A stretch of 5,942 bases of DNA from NCBI GenBank assembly GCA_947464365.1, contig CANHWS010000215.1, positions 1 to 5,942 of the forward strand, read 5' to 3'. Source of the stretch: Cytophagaceae bacterium (GTDB lineage: Bacteria; Bacteroidota; Bacteroidia; Cytophagales; Flexibacteraceae). Shown one piece after another: positions 1 to 5,647 of this stretch (position 1 is the stretch's first letter; every line of letters begins with the position of its first letter). Position numbers and translations under genes: made by a program. The notes below the pieces were generated by a model. The model did not search any database. It saw only the letters and a program-made list of their open reading frames with translations, and was not told where the DNA came from.

Positions 1-168
1 GGTCTTTCGGTCGGTTGGGAGTTTAAGCCTAATGACGTTATGTCACCAGATGTCCTACGCAGCTGGATCGATCAGCTAAGAACGGCTGGCACGGCCTTTG
101 AGTTTACCGAGCGAACTTTCGAGACCCGAGGACAGGCAGCCATGGCCCTCTACGAAGCCATCAAGTGA
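1..168 (+). CDS. C-terminal end of an unrecognised protein (5' truncated by window edge)
   Basis: Frame 1 is open from the first base to a TGA at 166-168, giving 55 residues that begin GLSVGWEFKPND and end ALYEAIK. The segment is soluble-looking, mixed in charge, and has no membrane segment or cysteine cluster. I do not recognise the family. It does not resemble the C-terminus of the hibernation-promoting factor that often sits upstream of this tRNA-tuf cluster in Bacteroidota. The frame ends cleanly about 90 bases before the tRNA operon promoter, so it is probably the last gene of the preceding unit. No convincing intrinsic terminator follows: there is only a T8 run at 244-251 without a good stem. 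Calling it coding is an inference from the uninterrupted frame and natural-looking composition. Confidence 0.55.
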   Translation, partial: GLSVGWEFKPNDVMSPDVLRSWIDQLRTAGTAFEFTERTFETRGQAAMALYEAIK

Positions 169-259
169 TATCGAAACAACAGCAACAAGGCCAACCGAAA
201 GCGGCAAAAACCCAAGGCCTCAAAAAAACCAATCCTCACAGACTTTTTTTTGCCAGTTG

Positions 260-289
260 TTGGTTAAGATAAAAAAAGACCTACCTTTG
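260..289 (+). promoter_or_regulatory. Bacteroidota-type promoter of the tRNA-Tyr/Gly/Thr-tuf operon
   Basis: A TTG at 260-262 (GTTG from 259) is followed after exactly 19 bases by TACCTTTG at 282-289. This matches the known Bacteroidota primary sigma-factor pattern of a -33 TTTG and a -7 TAnnTTTG. The spacer is A-rich. Transcription would start a few bases after 289 and give a leader of roughly 105 bases before tRNA-Tyr. The core and its downstream flank (TACCTTTGCAGTCCG) are almost identical to the second promoter in this window. The start site itself is inferred. Confidence 0.75.
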
Positions 290-401
290 CAGTCCGATTG
301 TCAATATCAGCTAAGCAAGGCCCTCAAAAGCAAGAACAGCAGACAGGAAACAAGCGGTAACTAACCCAAAACGAAGGGTCGTTAATTGACGTATTGACCA
401 T

Positions 402-484
402 GGGGGCATTCCAGAGCGGCCAAATGGGACAGACTGTAAATCTGTTGATGTATATCTTCGGAGGTTCGAATCCTCCTGCCCCCA
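402..484 (+). tRNA. tRNA-Tyr (anticodon GTA)
   Basis: The acceptor stem pairs GGGGGCA (402-408) with TGCCCCC (477-483), with discriminator A484. The anticodon stem is ACAGA/TCTGT (429-433/441-445) around loop CTGTAAA, with anticodon GTA at 436-438. A long variable arm (stem GAT 447-449 with ATC 454-456) makes it a class II tRNA, as expected for bacterial tRNA-Tyr. The T stem is GGAGG/CCTCC around TTCGAAT. The bases after the discriminator are CCCC, so CCA is not encoded and must be added enzymatically. It is the first gene of the tuf unit. Confidence 0.97.
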
Positions 485-542
485 CCCCAACAATACGACC
501 CAGATCCGCAAATCTAGGGGGTAGAGGTGGTTATAGTAAAAA

Positions 543-615
543 GCGGGAGTAGCTCAGTTGGTAGAGCGACAGCCTTCCAAGCTGTAGGTCGCGGGTTCGA
601 GCCTCGTCTCCCGCT
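543..615 (+). tRNA. tRNA-Gly (anticodon TCC)
   Basis: The acceptor stem pairs GCGGGAG (543-549) with CTCCCGC (608-614), with discriminator T615. The anticodon stem is ACAGC/GCTGT (569-573/581-585) around loop CTTCCAA, and the anticodon TCC at 576-578 reads GGA and GGG. The T stem GCGGG/CTCGT (591-595/603-607) contains two G-U pairs around TTCGAGC. CCA is not encoded. The gene lies 58 bases after tRNA-Tyr. The order Tyr-Gly-Thr-tuf is the same as in the E. coli tyrU-glyT-thrT-tufB operon. Confidence 0.97.
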
Positions 616-650
616 CTAGCTTTTTTTTAGTGAAGCTAGGGTGCCGAAGC

Positions 651-678
651 CGTACTTGTCCTGACAAGTGCGTATTTT
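651..678 (+). other. Stem-loop between tRNA-Gly and tRNA-Thr, weakly terminator-like
   Basis: Bases 651-660 pair with 663-672 (CGTACTTGTC with GACAAGTGCG, one G-U pair). In practice this is an 8 bp stem with a TCCTGA loop, and TATTTT follows at 673-678. It could act as a partial terminator that sets the ratio of upstream tRNAs to tRNA-Thr and tuf, or as a processing signal. The T tract is short and interrupted, so full termination seems unlikely, and tRNA-Thr and tuf show no clear promoter of their own downstream. Confidence 0.4.
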
Positions 679-701
679 GCGCCCGCATTGCAGTATAACA
701 A

Positions 702-773
<72 letters not shown>

Positions 774-851
774 CGAGAATAAGTGGTCTATGGCCTCATG
801 TCATTATGCCCACCTTCTTAACCATATAACCTTTCAATTGAAATAGCTAAC

Positions 852-2039
852 ATGGCTAAAGAACAATTTGACCGCAGCAAGCCGCACGTAAACATCGGCA
901 CCATCGGTCACGTGGACCACGGTAAAACTACTCTTACTGCCGCTATCACTAAGGTATTGGCTGAGAAGGGCCTAGCGCAAATGCGTGACTTCTCATCAAT
1001 CGATAACGCCCCAGAAGAGAAAGAGCGTGGTATCACGATCAACACAGCTCACGTAGAATATGCTACGGAGAATCGTCACTATGCCCACGTTGACTGCCCT
1101 GGTCACGCGGATTATGTGAAGAACATGGTTACTGGTGCTGCCCAGATGGACGGCGCTATCATCGTTGTGGCTGCAACTGACGGCCCAATGCCACAAACCC
1201 GTGAGCACATCCTGCTTGCCCGCCAAGTTGGCGTGCCTCAGCTTGTCGTGTTCATGAACAAGGTTGACTTGGTGGACGATCCAGAATTGCTCGAGCTAGT
1301 CGAGATGGAAGTTCGCGAGCTCCTGAGCTTCTACAACTATGACGGTGACAACATCCCTGTTATCAAAGGATCAGCCCTTGGTGGTTTGAACGGCGAAAAA
1401 CAATGGGTTGATACCATCGTTGAGCTGATGGCAGCTGTTGATAGCTACATCCCGCTTCCAGCCCGCGAAATCGACAAGCCATTCTTGATGCCAGTCGAAG
1501 ACGTCTTCTCAATCACAGGCCGTGGCACCGTTGCTACAGGTCGTATCGAGCGCGGCGTTATCAACTCTGGCGAGCCAGTAGAAATCCTTGGTATGGGTGC
1601 AGAAAACCTCAAGTCTGTTTGTACAGGTGTCGAGATGTTCCGCAAAATCCTTGACCGTGGCGAAGCTGGTGACAACGTAGGTCTTTTGCTACGTGGCATC
1701 GAGAAAACCGATATCCGTCGTGGTATGGTTATCTGCAAGCCAGGTTCAGTGAAACCACACATCGAGTTCAAGGCCGAAGTTTACGTCCTGAGCAAAGAAG
1801 AAGGTGGTCGTCACACTCCATTCTTCAACCGTTACCGTCCACAGTTCTACATGCGTACCACCGACGTTACTGGCGAGATCACTCTTCCAGCTGACGTAGA
1901 GATGGTAATGCCTGGTGACAACTTGACCATCACTGTTAAGTTGCTCAACTCAGTAGCTATGGAAAAAGGTCTTCGTTTCGCTATTCGCGAAGGTGGCCGT
2001 ACCGTAGGTGCTGGTCAGGTAACCGAAATCCTGCTGTAA
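852..2039 (+). CDS. tuf: Elongation factor Tu
   Basis: EF-Tu is the cytoplasmic GTPase that delivers aminoacyl-tRNA to the ribosomal A site. The 395 residues match the usual family length. The G domain carries the P-loop GHVDHGKT (19-26), switch I RGITI (59-63), DCPGH (81-85) with catalytic His85, NKVD (136-139) and SAL (174-176). Domain 2 follows from about residue 210 and includes the RGTVATGR segment. Domain 3 occupies the last hundred residues and includes GGRHTPFF. The ATG start gives the canonical MAKEQFDRSKPHVN N-terminus. No Shine-Dalgarno is present; the upstream bases are A/T-rich, as usual in Bacteroidota. It is the last gene of the tRNA-tuf unit and is closed by an intrinsic terminator. 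No key residue is missing. Whether the genome has a second tuf cannot be seen here. Confidence 0.99.
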   Translation: MAKEQFDRSKPHVNIGTIGHVDHGKTTLTAAITKVLAEKGLAQMRDFSSIDNAPEEKERGITINTAHVEYATENRHYAHVDCPGHADYVKNMVTGAAQMDGAIIVVAATDGPMPQTREHILLARQVGVPQLVVFMNKVDLVDDPELLELVEMEVRELLSFYNYDGDNIPVIKGSALGGLNGEKQWVDTIVELMAAVDSYIPLPAREIDKPFLMPVEDVFSITGRGTVATGRIERGVINSGEPVEILGMGAENLKSVCTGVEMFRKILDRGEAGDNVGLLLRGIEKTDIRRGMVICKPGSVKPHIEFKAEVYVLSKEEGGRHTPFFNRYRPQFYMRTTDVTGEITLPADVEMVMPGDNLTITVKLLNSVAMEKGLRFAIREGGRTVGAGQVTEILL

Positions 2040-2050
2040 GCAACTTTAGT

Positions 2051-2064
2051 CTTAGGTACCTAAG
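2051..2064. repeat. Perfect 14-base palindrome just after tuf
   Basis: CTTAGGTACCTAAG is its own reverse complement, with no spacer at the dyad centre, and begins 12 bases after the tuf stop. In RNA it could fold only as a short stem around GTAC. In DNA it is the form expected of a site bound by a dimeric protein. It is separate from the terminator, whose stem starts 15 bases further on. Its function is unknown and it may be chance. Confidence 0.4.
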
Positions 2065-2078
2065 GCAGTACATAAAAG

Positions 2079-2107
2079 AGGTCCCGACACAAAATCGGGA
2101 CCTTTTT
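2079..2107 (+). terminator. Intrinsic terminator of the tuf operon
   Basis: AGGTCCCGA (2079-2087) pairs perfectly with TCGGGACCT (2095-2103) around the 7-base loop CACAAAA. T residues follow from 2103 to 2107, with ATTTT after that. The A run before the stem could extend the pairing. It starts 40 bases after the tuf stop and lies immediately upstream of the next promoter, so it separates the two transcription units. Confidence 0.92.
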
Positions 2108-2129
2108 ATTTTAGCTAAGGACGACAGTG

Positions 2130-2159
2130 TTGTATATCAAGACTTTATCATTACCTTTG
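2130..2159 (+). promoter_or_regulatory. Bacteroidota-type promoter of the tRNA-Trp-secE-nusG-rplKAJL operon
   Basis: A TTG at 2130-2132 is followed after exactly 19 bases by TACCTTTG at 2152-2159, with CAATCCG immediately after. The geometry is the same as the tRNA-Tyr promoter at 260-289, and the 15-base stretch TACCTTTGCARTCCG is shared, differing only at one purine. It lies directly after the tuf terminator. The predicted leader to tRNA-Trp is about 130 bases and holds a small hairpin, GCTGCC (2239-2244) with GGCAGC (2256-2261). Confidence 0.75.
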
Positions 2160-2293
2160 CAATCCGTTTTAGGGCAAGGTTTGTAGCGACCCTACATTCT
2201 AAGCAACTTGGGCGGGCACAAAAAGCCAAAAGAAGGTAGCTGCCAGATCATCAGCGGCAGCATCACCTAGCTTGAAGCAAACATTAAATACAC

Positions 2294-2366
2294 ACGGGAG
2301 TAGCTCAACTGGTAGAGTGGCGGTCTCCAAAACCGTAGGTTGTGGGTTCGATCCCTACCTCCCGTG
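2294..2366 (+). tRNA. tRNA-Trp (anticodon CCA)
   Basis: The acceptor stem pairs ACGGGAG (2294-2300) with CTCCCGT (2359-2365), with discriminator G2366, the usual identity base for bacterial tRNA-Trp. The anticodon stem is GCGGT/ACCGT (2320-2324/2332-2336) around loop CTCCAAA, with anticodon CCA at 2327-2329. The 3' CCA tail is not encoded. The gene lies between tuf and secE, a placement known from other Bacteroidota. No terminator is visible between it and secE, 103 bases downstream, so it is probably cut out of the operon transcript. Confidence 0.97.
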
Positions 2367-2469
2367 CAACAGTAGCTTAGTCCATCACCTATCCGTTGCC
2401 TAGTTGTGCGGTTTGTAATGGGGCACGTAGCTTACTCAATCAACAGTCAACAGCAAACAATACCAAACT

Positions 2470-2664
2470 GTGAACAGCATCAGTTCGTTTTTCTCGAAGT
2501 CGCTAGAAGAGATGAGGACAGCCGTAACCTGGCCTACTTACTCTGAGTTGCAGTCCAACTCGCTTTTGGTCTTGGTTTCGTCCTTGTTGTTTGCCCTCGT
2601 CATTTGGGGCATCGACATCGTGTTCGAGAACCTAATGCGTTTGGTTTACAGTTCCGCAGCCTAA
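2470..2664 (+). CDS. secE: Preprotein translocase subunit SecE
   Basis: SecE is the small inner-membrane subunit that clamps and stabilises SecY in the general secretion channel. The 64-residue product is the short, single-span form typical of this phylum. It has an amphipathic N-terminal helix (SFFSKSLEEMRT, residues 6-17), the conserved VTWPT motif (19-23), then a hydrophobic membrane helix at about 31-52 and a short tail. The start is GTG. No in-frame ATG lies upstream, and the next ATG (codon 15) would remove most of the amphipathic helix, so GTG is preferred. There is no Shine-Dalgarno. nusG follows after 46 bases, the near-universal secE-nusG pairing. Confidence 0.93.
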   Translation: MNSISSFFSKSLEEMRTAVTWPTYSELQSNSLLVLVSSLLFALVIWGIDIVFENLMRLVYSSAA

Positions 2665-2710
2665 GGCTATACACTCACAGCCACATCGGCTATCCTCAGG
2701 TAACACCACT

Positions 2711-3274
2711 ATGGCAGAGTGCAAATGGTATGTATTGCGCGCAGTATCTGGTCAAGAAAATAAGGTCAAATCTTATCTTGATACAGAGATCATGCGCCAG
2801 AGCTTAGCAGAGTTCATCCCTCAGGTCTTGATCCCTAAGGAGAAAATCTATAAGCCCGGCAAAGACGGCAAGAAAAAAGTAATTGAGAAAGCCTATTTCC
2901 CAGGCTATATTCTCATCTCGGCTGACCTGACACACGGGGAGGCCTTGCATACGATAACCAGTATCCCGGGTGTATTAGGATTTTTGGGTAATGCCGAAAA
3001 AGGCATGACCACTAAAATCCCGGTACCCCTACGGCAGAGTGAGGTCAACCGCATCCTTGGTGTGATGGACGAAAACGTGCACTCGGAAGCCAAACTGGAA
3101 ACGCCATATACGAAAGGCGAAATGATCAAAGTGATCGATGGACCTTTCAATGGCTTTACCGGAACAGTTGAAGAGGTGTTCGAGGACAGAAAGAAACTTA
3201 ACGTTACGGTTAAAATCTTCGGTCGGAGTACACCAGTAGAACTCAACTACGTTCAGGTCGAGAAAGAGAGCTAA
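2711..3274 (+). CDS. nusG: Transcription termination/antitermination factor NusG
   Basis: NusG binds RNA polymerase during elongation. In model bacteria it links the polymerase either to Rho or, through S10, to the leading ribosome. The 187 residues are close to the usual length of 175-190. The NGN domain fills about residues 3-120, starting CKWYVLRAVSGQENKV and containing the conserved FPGYILI (63-69). A linker leads to the C-terminal KOW domain from about 130, with the turn GPFNGFTGTV (144-153). A lysine-rich loop near 50-60 (KDGKKKVIEK) lies inside the NGN domain. The ATG at 2711 gives the standard start just before CKWYVL. No Shine-Dalgarno is present. It is followed 66 bases later by rplK without a terminator. 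Confidence 0.97.
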   Translation: MAECKWYVLRAVSGQENKVKSYLDTEIMRQSLAEFIPQVLIPKEKIYKPGKDGKKKVIEKAYFPGYILISADLTHGEALHTITSIPGVLGFLGNAEKGMTTKIPVPLRQSEVNRILGVMDENVHSEAKLETPYTKGEMIKVIDGPFNGFTGTVEEVFEDRKKLNVTVKIFGRSTPVELNYVQVEKES

Positions 3275-3290
3275 GCTTCCAACAAAACTC

Positions 3291-3301
3291 TCTAACTCAC
3301 C
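3291..3301 (+). repeat. 11-base repeat TCTAACTCACC, copy 1 (rplK leader)
   Basis: The same 11 bases recur exactly at 3790-3800 before rplA. The distance from the end of the repeat to the start codon is nearly the same in both leaders (39 and 38 intervening bases). Both leaders are otherwise C/A-rich and dissimilar. It may be a translational leader element, or coincidence. Confidence 0.4.
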
Positions 3302-3340
3302 AACCCTTAATCAATCGAATAACTATTAACGTTTGCACAA

Positions 3341-3784
3341 ATGGCTAAAGAAATTGCCACCTACGTTAAGCTGCAGGTAAAAGGCGCCCAGGCCAACCCT
3401 GCTCCACCAATCGGACCCGCTTTGGGTTCAAAAGGTGTGAACATCATGGAGTTTTGCAAGCAGTTTAACGCTCGCACGCAAGACAAGCCTGGACAGTTAT
3501 TGCCTGTGTTGCTGACGGTGTTTACTGACAAATCGTTTGAGTTTGTCATCAAAACCCCGCCAGCCCCTAACTTATTGTTAGAAGCTGTCAAAGTAAAATC
3601 TGGCAGCGCTGAGCCAAACCGTAAAAAAATCGGATCTGTCACATGGGATCAGGTGAAAACAATCGCCGAAATCAAAATGCCAGACCTCAATGCTTTTACA
3701 CTACAGTCGGCCATGTCGATGGTAGCAGGCACAGCTCGCAGTATGGGGATCACTGTTTCAGGCACTCCGCCTTGGGAGCAGTAA
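3341..3784 (+). CDS. rplK: 50S ribosomal protein L11
   Basis: L11 binds 23S rRNA at the base of the L7/L12 stalk (GTPase-associated centre) and contributes to factor-dependent GTP hydrolysis and, where present, RelA-type stringent signalling. The 147 residues compare with about 142 in E. coli. The proline-rich N-terminal domain has ANPAPPIGPALG (18-29) and GVNIMEFCKQFNA (32-44). The RNA-binding C-terminal domain ends with the conserved GTARSMGITV, followed by a short extra tail, SGTPPWEQ. The ATG start gives MAKEIATYVKLQVKGAQ, the family norm, without a Shine-Dalgarno. It is the first ribosomal-protein gene of the unit, and rplA follows after 54 bases. Confidence 0.98.
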   Translation: MAKEIATYVKLQVKGAQANPAPPIGPALGSKGVNIMEFCKQFNARTQDKPGQLLPVLLTVFTDKSFEFVIKTPPAPNLLLEAVKVKSGSAEPNRKKIGSVTWDQVKTIAEIKMPDLNAFTLQSAMSMVAGTARSMGITVSGTPPWEQ

Positions 3785-3789
3785 TAGGT

Positions 3790-3800
3790 TCTAACTCACC
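3790..3800 (+). repeat. 11-base repeat TCTAACTCACC, copy 2 (rplA leader)
   Basis: This is an exact copy of 3291-3301, starting 5 bases after the rplK stop. Its last three bases, ACC at 3798-3800, are also the start of the 5' arm of the rplK-rplA hairpin, so in this copy the repeat and the stem overlap. Confidence 0.4.
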
Positions 3801-3818
3801 CGGACTCAACCCCCGGGT
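3798..3818 (+). promoter_or_regulatory. Small hairpin in the rplK-rplA gap
   Basis: ACCCGG (3798-3803) pairs with CCGGGT (3813-3818) around a 9-base loop, ending 20 bases before the rplA ATG. There is no T tract, so it is not an intrinsic terminator. L1 is known in other bacteria to repress its own operon by binding an mRNA mimic of its 23S site. This hairpin could take part in such control, but I cannot see the asymmetric internal loop typical of L1 sites, so a regulatory role is only a possibility. Confidence 0.3.
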
Positions 3819-3838
3819 ACCTCACAACACCCGCAGCA

Positions 3839-4537
3839 ATGGCTAAGTTGACGAAAAACCAGAAAGCAGCGCTTGCCAAATATGACTCCTCGGCCGAATA
3901 CGCCCTCGAGCAGGCAGCCGCTATTGTGAAGGACATCACCTTTACCAAATTTGATGCCTCCGTTGACATCGACGTCCGTTTGGGCGTTGATCCGCGTAAG
4001 GCAGACCAGATGGTACGTGGCGTAGCCGCGCTACCACATGGTATTGGTAAAGACGTCCGTGTACTGGTGCTTTGCACCCCTGACAAAGAGCAGGAAGCTA
4101 AAGATGCTGGTGCCGACTTCGTAGGTCTTGACGAGTACATCGCCAAGATCGAAAAAGGATGGACCGATATCGACGTGATCATCACCATGCCTACCGTTAT
4201 GGCTAAGGTTGGTAAGCTCGGCAAAGTATTGGGCCCACGTGGTCTGATGCCGAACCCCAAGTCTGGCACCGTAACACTTGACGTAGCCAAAGCGGTTATC
4301 GAAGTCAAGGCAGGTAAGATCGATTTCAAAGTTGATAAAACCGGCATTATCCACACCACCATAGGCAAAGTGAGCTTCACGCCAGACAAACTGGCTGAAA
4401 ATGCTCAGGAGCTAATCAATGTTCTGTTGAAGTTGAAACCATCTTCATCTAAAGGCACTTACGTGCGGAGCATTAGCCTGAGCAGTACCATGAGCCCTGG
4501 TGTATCTGTTGACAAATCATCTGTACCAGGCGTCTAA
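3839..4537 (+). CDS. rplA: 50S ribosomal protein L1
   Basis: L1 binds helices 76-78 of 23S rRNA, forms the mobile L1 stalk at the ribosomal E site and helps release deacylated tRNA. The 232 residues match the usual 229-235. Domain I is split between the two ends of the chain. Domain II lies in the middle and is bounded by the signature GKLGKVLGPRGLMPNPKSGT (125-144). The later DFKVDKTGIIH segment (162-172) and the C-terminal KGTYVRSISLSSTMSPG (205-221) are also characteristic. The ATG start gives MAKLTKNQKAAL. No Shine-Dalgarno is present. Its TAA stop lies only 2 bases before the rplJ start, suggesting translational coupling. Confidence 0.98.
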   Translation: MAKLTKNQKAALAKYDSSAEYALEQAAAIVKDITFTKFDASVDIDVRLGVDPRKADQMVRGVAALPHGIGKDVRVLVLCTPDKEQEAKDAGADFVGLDEYIAKIEKGWTDIDVIITMPTVMAKVGKLGKVLGPRGLMPNPKSGTVTLDVAKAVIEVKAGKIDFKVDKTGIIHTTIGKVSFTPDKLAENAQELINVLLKLKPSSSKGTYVRSISLSSTMSPGVSVDKSSVPGV

Positions 4538-4539
4538 AT

Positions 4540-5064
4540 ATGACTCGCGAAGAAAAATCACAGATCATTGAAGAGTTGGCAGACAAATTTGCCAACACCG
4601 GCTTCTTCTTCGTCACTGACGCCAGCGGTATGACCGTGGCCAAAGTGAACAGCTTTCGCCGGCTTTGCTTCGAGAGGGGTATCGAGTACAAGGTGTACAA
4701 AAACACTTTGATCAAGAAAGCCCTCGAACGTCAAGCTACTGATTACAGCAGCTTTGACCCTGCACTGAAAGGTTTTAGCGGTGTCCTTTTCGGCAATAAC
4801 AGCGGAAAAGAAATTGCTAAGCTCTTGAAGGATTTCTACGGCAAGGACAAAAATCCGAAGCCGGCTTTCAAAGGCGCCTCAATCGACACATCTATTTTTA
4901 TAGGTGCTGAACAATTCGAGACCCTATTGACCCTCAAAACCAAGAACGAACTCATCGGAGAGATTGTGGGCTTGCTCCAGTCTCCTGCCAAGAACGTTAT
5001 CTCTGGTCTTCAGGGAGGCGGTCACAAAATCGCTGGTATCCTCAAAACCCTTTCGGAGCGTTAA
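4540..5064 (+). CDS. rplJ: 50S ribosomal protein L10
   Basis: L10 anchors the L7/L12 dimers to 23S rRNA beside L11, forming the stalk that recruits translational GTPases. The 174 residues fit the family (about 165-175). The N-terminal rRNA-binding domain starts MTREEKSQIIEELADKF, with FFFVTDASGMTVAKVNSFRR (22-41) and the YKVYKNTLIKKAL segment (50-62). The C-terminal helix from about 145 (LLQSPAKNVISGL onward) is where L7/L12 dimers dock. ATG follows the rplA stop as TAAATATG, with no Shine-Dalgarno, so reinitiation by ribosomes finishing rplA is likely. The classic L10 autoregulatory leader found upstream of rplJ in other phyla has no space here. Confidence 0.97.
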   Translation: MTREEKSQIIEELADKFANTGFFFVTDASGMTVAKVNSFRRLCFERGIEYKVYKNTLIKKALERQATDYSSFDPALKGFSGVLFGNNSGKEIAKLLKDFYGKDKNPKPAFKGASIDTSIFIGAEQFETLLTLKTKNELIGEIVGLLQSPAKNVISGLQGGGHKIAGILKTLSER

Positions 5065-5116
5065 TCAACCAACCAACCCCGAATTCTTTCCCTCACTCGC
5101 CTAAAATCAATATACC

Positions 5117-5491
5117 ATGGCAGACTTGAAAGCATTTGCTGAGCAGTTAGTAAACCTAACTGTAAAAGAAGTTAACGAACTAGCTACCATCCTGAAGGAT
5201 GAGTACGGTATCGAACCAGCCGCAGCAGCACCAGTAATGGTCGCTGGCGGTGGCCCAGCCGACGAGGCTCCAGCTGAGAAAACGTCTTTTGACGTGATCT
5301 TGAAATCTGCTGGCGCTCAGAAACTGGCCGTTGTTAAACTAGTGAAAGACCTTACAGGCCTTGGCCTGAAAGAAGCTAAAGAACTAGTTGACTCAGCCCC
5401 TAAAGCGCTGAAAGAAGGTGCTGCCAAAGATGAGGCAGATGCCCTTAAGAAGCAGCTTGAAGAAGCTGGTGCCGAAGTAGAGATCAAGTAA
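5117..5491 (+). CDS. rplL: 50S ribosomal protein L7/L12
   Basis: L7/L12 is the multicopy acidic stalk protein that contacts EF-Tu, EF-G and other translational GTPases. The 124 residues match the family. The N-terminal dimerisation and L10-binding helices are at about 1-31. An Ala/Gly/Pro-rich flexible hinge (about 34-54, AAAAPVMVAGGGPADEAPAE) leads to the C-terminal factor-binding domain from 55, with KLAVVKLVKDLTGLGLKEAK (69-88). The ATG start gives MADLKAFAEQLVNLTV. The 52-base gap from rplJ is C/A-rich, without a Shine-Dalgarno or terminator. It is the last gene of the unit: a strong terminator follows, and rpoB, the usual next gene, is not in the window. Confidence 0.98.
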   Translation: MADLKAFAEQLVNLTVKEVNELATILKDEYGIEPAAAAPVMVAGGGPADEAPAEKTSFDVILKSAGAQKLAVVKLVKDLTGLGLKEAKELVDSAPKALKEGAAKDEADALKKQLEEAGAEVEIK

Positions 5492-5536
5492 TTGATCGCT
5501 GCCCGCGCAGCTTGCTTATCAGCAACAATCCTGAAG

Positions 5537-5569
5537 ACGCAACCTTAGTGATAGGGTTGCGTTTTTTTT
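5537..5569 (+). terminator. Strong intrinsic terminator after rplL
   Basis: ACGCAACC (5537-5544) pairs with GGTTGCGT (5555-5562), extended by a T-G pair (5545/5554) and a T-A pair (5546/5553) around AGTGAT. A run of eight T follows at 5562-5569. It starts 46 bases after the rplL stop and should end most transcripts of the secE-rplL unit, so downstream genes need their own promoter. Confidence 0.95.
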
Positions 5570-5597
5570 GTAGAGGGGTCATAAGTACCAGGCTCCC

Positions 5598-5647
5598 CTT
5601 GGAGATGAAGGCCAGCTATCCAAAACCTATCAGGGCTTATCTCCGAG
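5598..5647. repeat. Imperfect inverted repeat upstream of the GTTCA cluster
   Basis: CTTGGAGAT (5598-5606) pairs with ATCTCCGAG (5639-5647) over 9 positions with one G-U. Weaker pairing inside (AAGGCC 5608-5613 with GGGCTT 5633-5638, one mismatch, after a bulged G) extends the stem. No T tract follows directly, so a terminator is unlikely. It abuts the first CTTGTTCA half-site. It could be an RNA or cruciform structure or an old mobile-element remnant; its function is unknown. Confidence 0.45.

Noticed and set aside
203..254. GGCAAAAA/TTTTTGCC inverted repeat as terminator of the first gene
   Set aside because: It has a 36-base loop and an A/T-only core next to three G-C pairs, too weak to call. 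The T8 run has no adjacent stem.
98..364. 88-residue plus-strand ORF
   Set aside because: It starts inside the upstream gene in another frame, crosses the predicted promoter, and is low-complexity, rich in Ser, Gln and Lys. No family is recognisable.
311..511. 66-residue minus-strand ORF containing EDSNLRRYTSTDLQSVPFGRSG
   Set aside because: It is the antisense of the tRNA-Tyr gene. This kind of peptide is a well-known spurious translation of tRNA-Tyr and is not a real protein.
616..639. CTAGCTT/AAGCTAG inverted repeat around T8 after tRNA-Gly, considered as a terminator
   Set aside because: The T run lies in the loop directly after the 5' arm rather than after the 3' arm, so it does not fit an intrinsic terminator on the plus strand.
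3328..3335. AACGTTTG before rplK as a promoter -7 box
   Set aside because: The first base of TAnnTTTG is wrong and there is no TTG at the right spacing. The gene sits inside an operon with no terminator upstream.
3796..4389. 197-residue minus-strand ORF opposite rplA (and similar ones opposite tuf, nusG and rplK)
   Set aside because: These are antisense shadows of highly expressed genes whose plus-strand products are unambiguous. No promoter or family similarity supports them.
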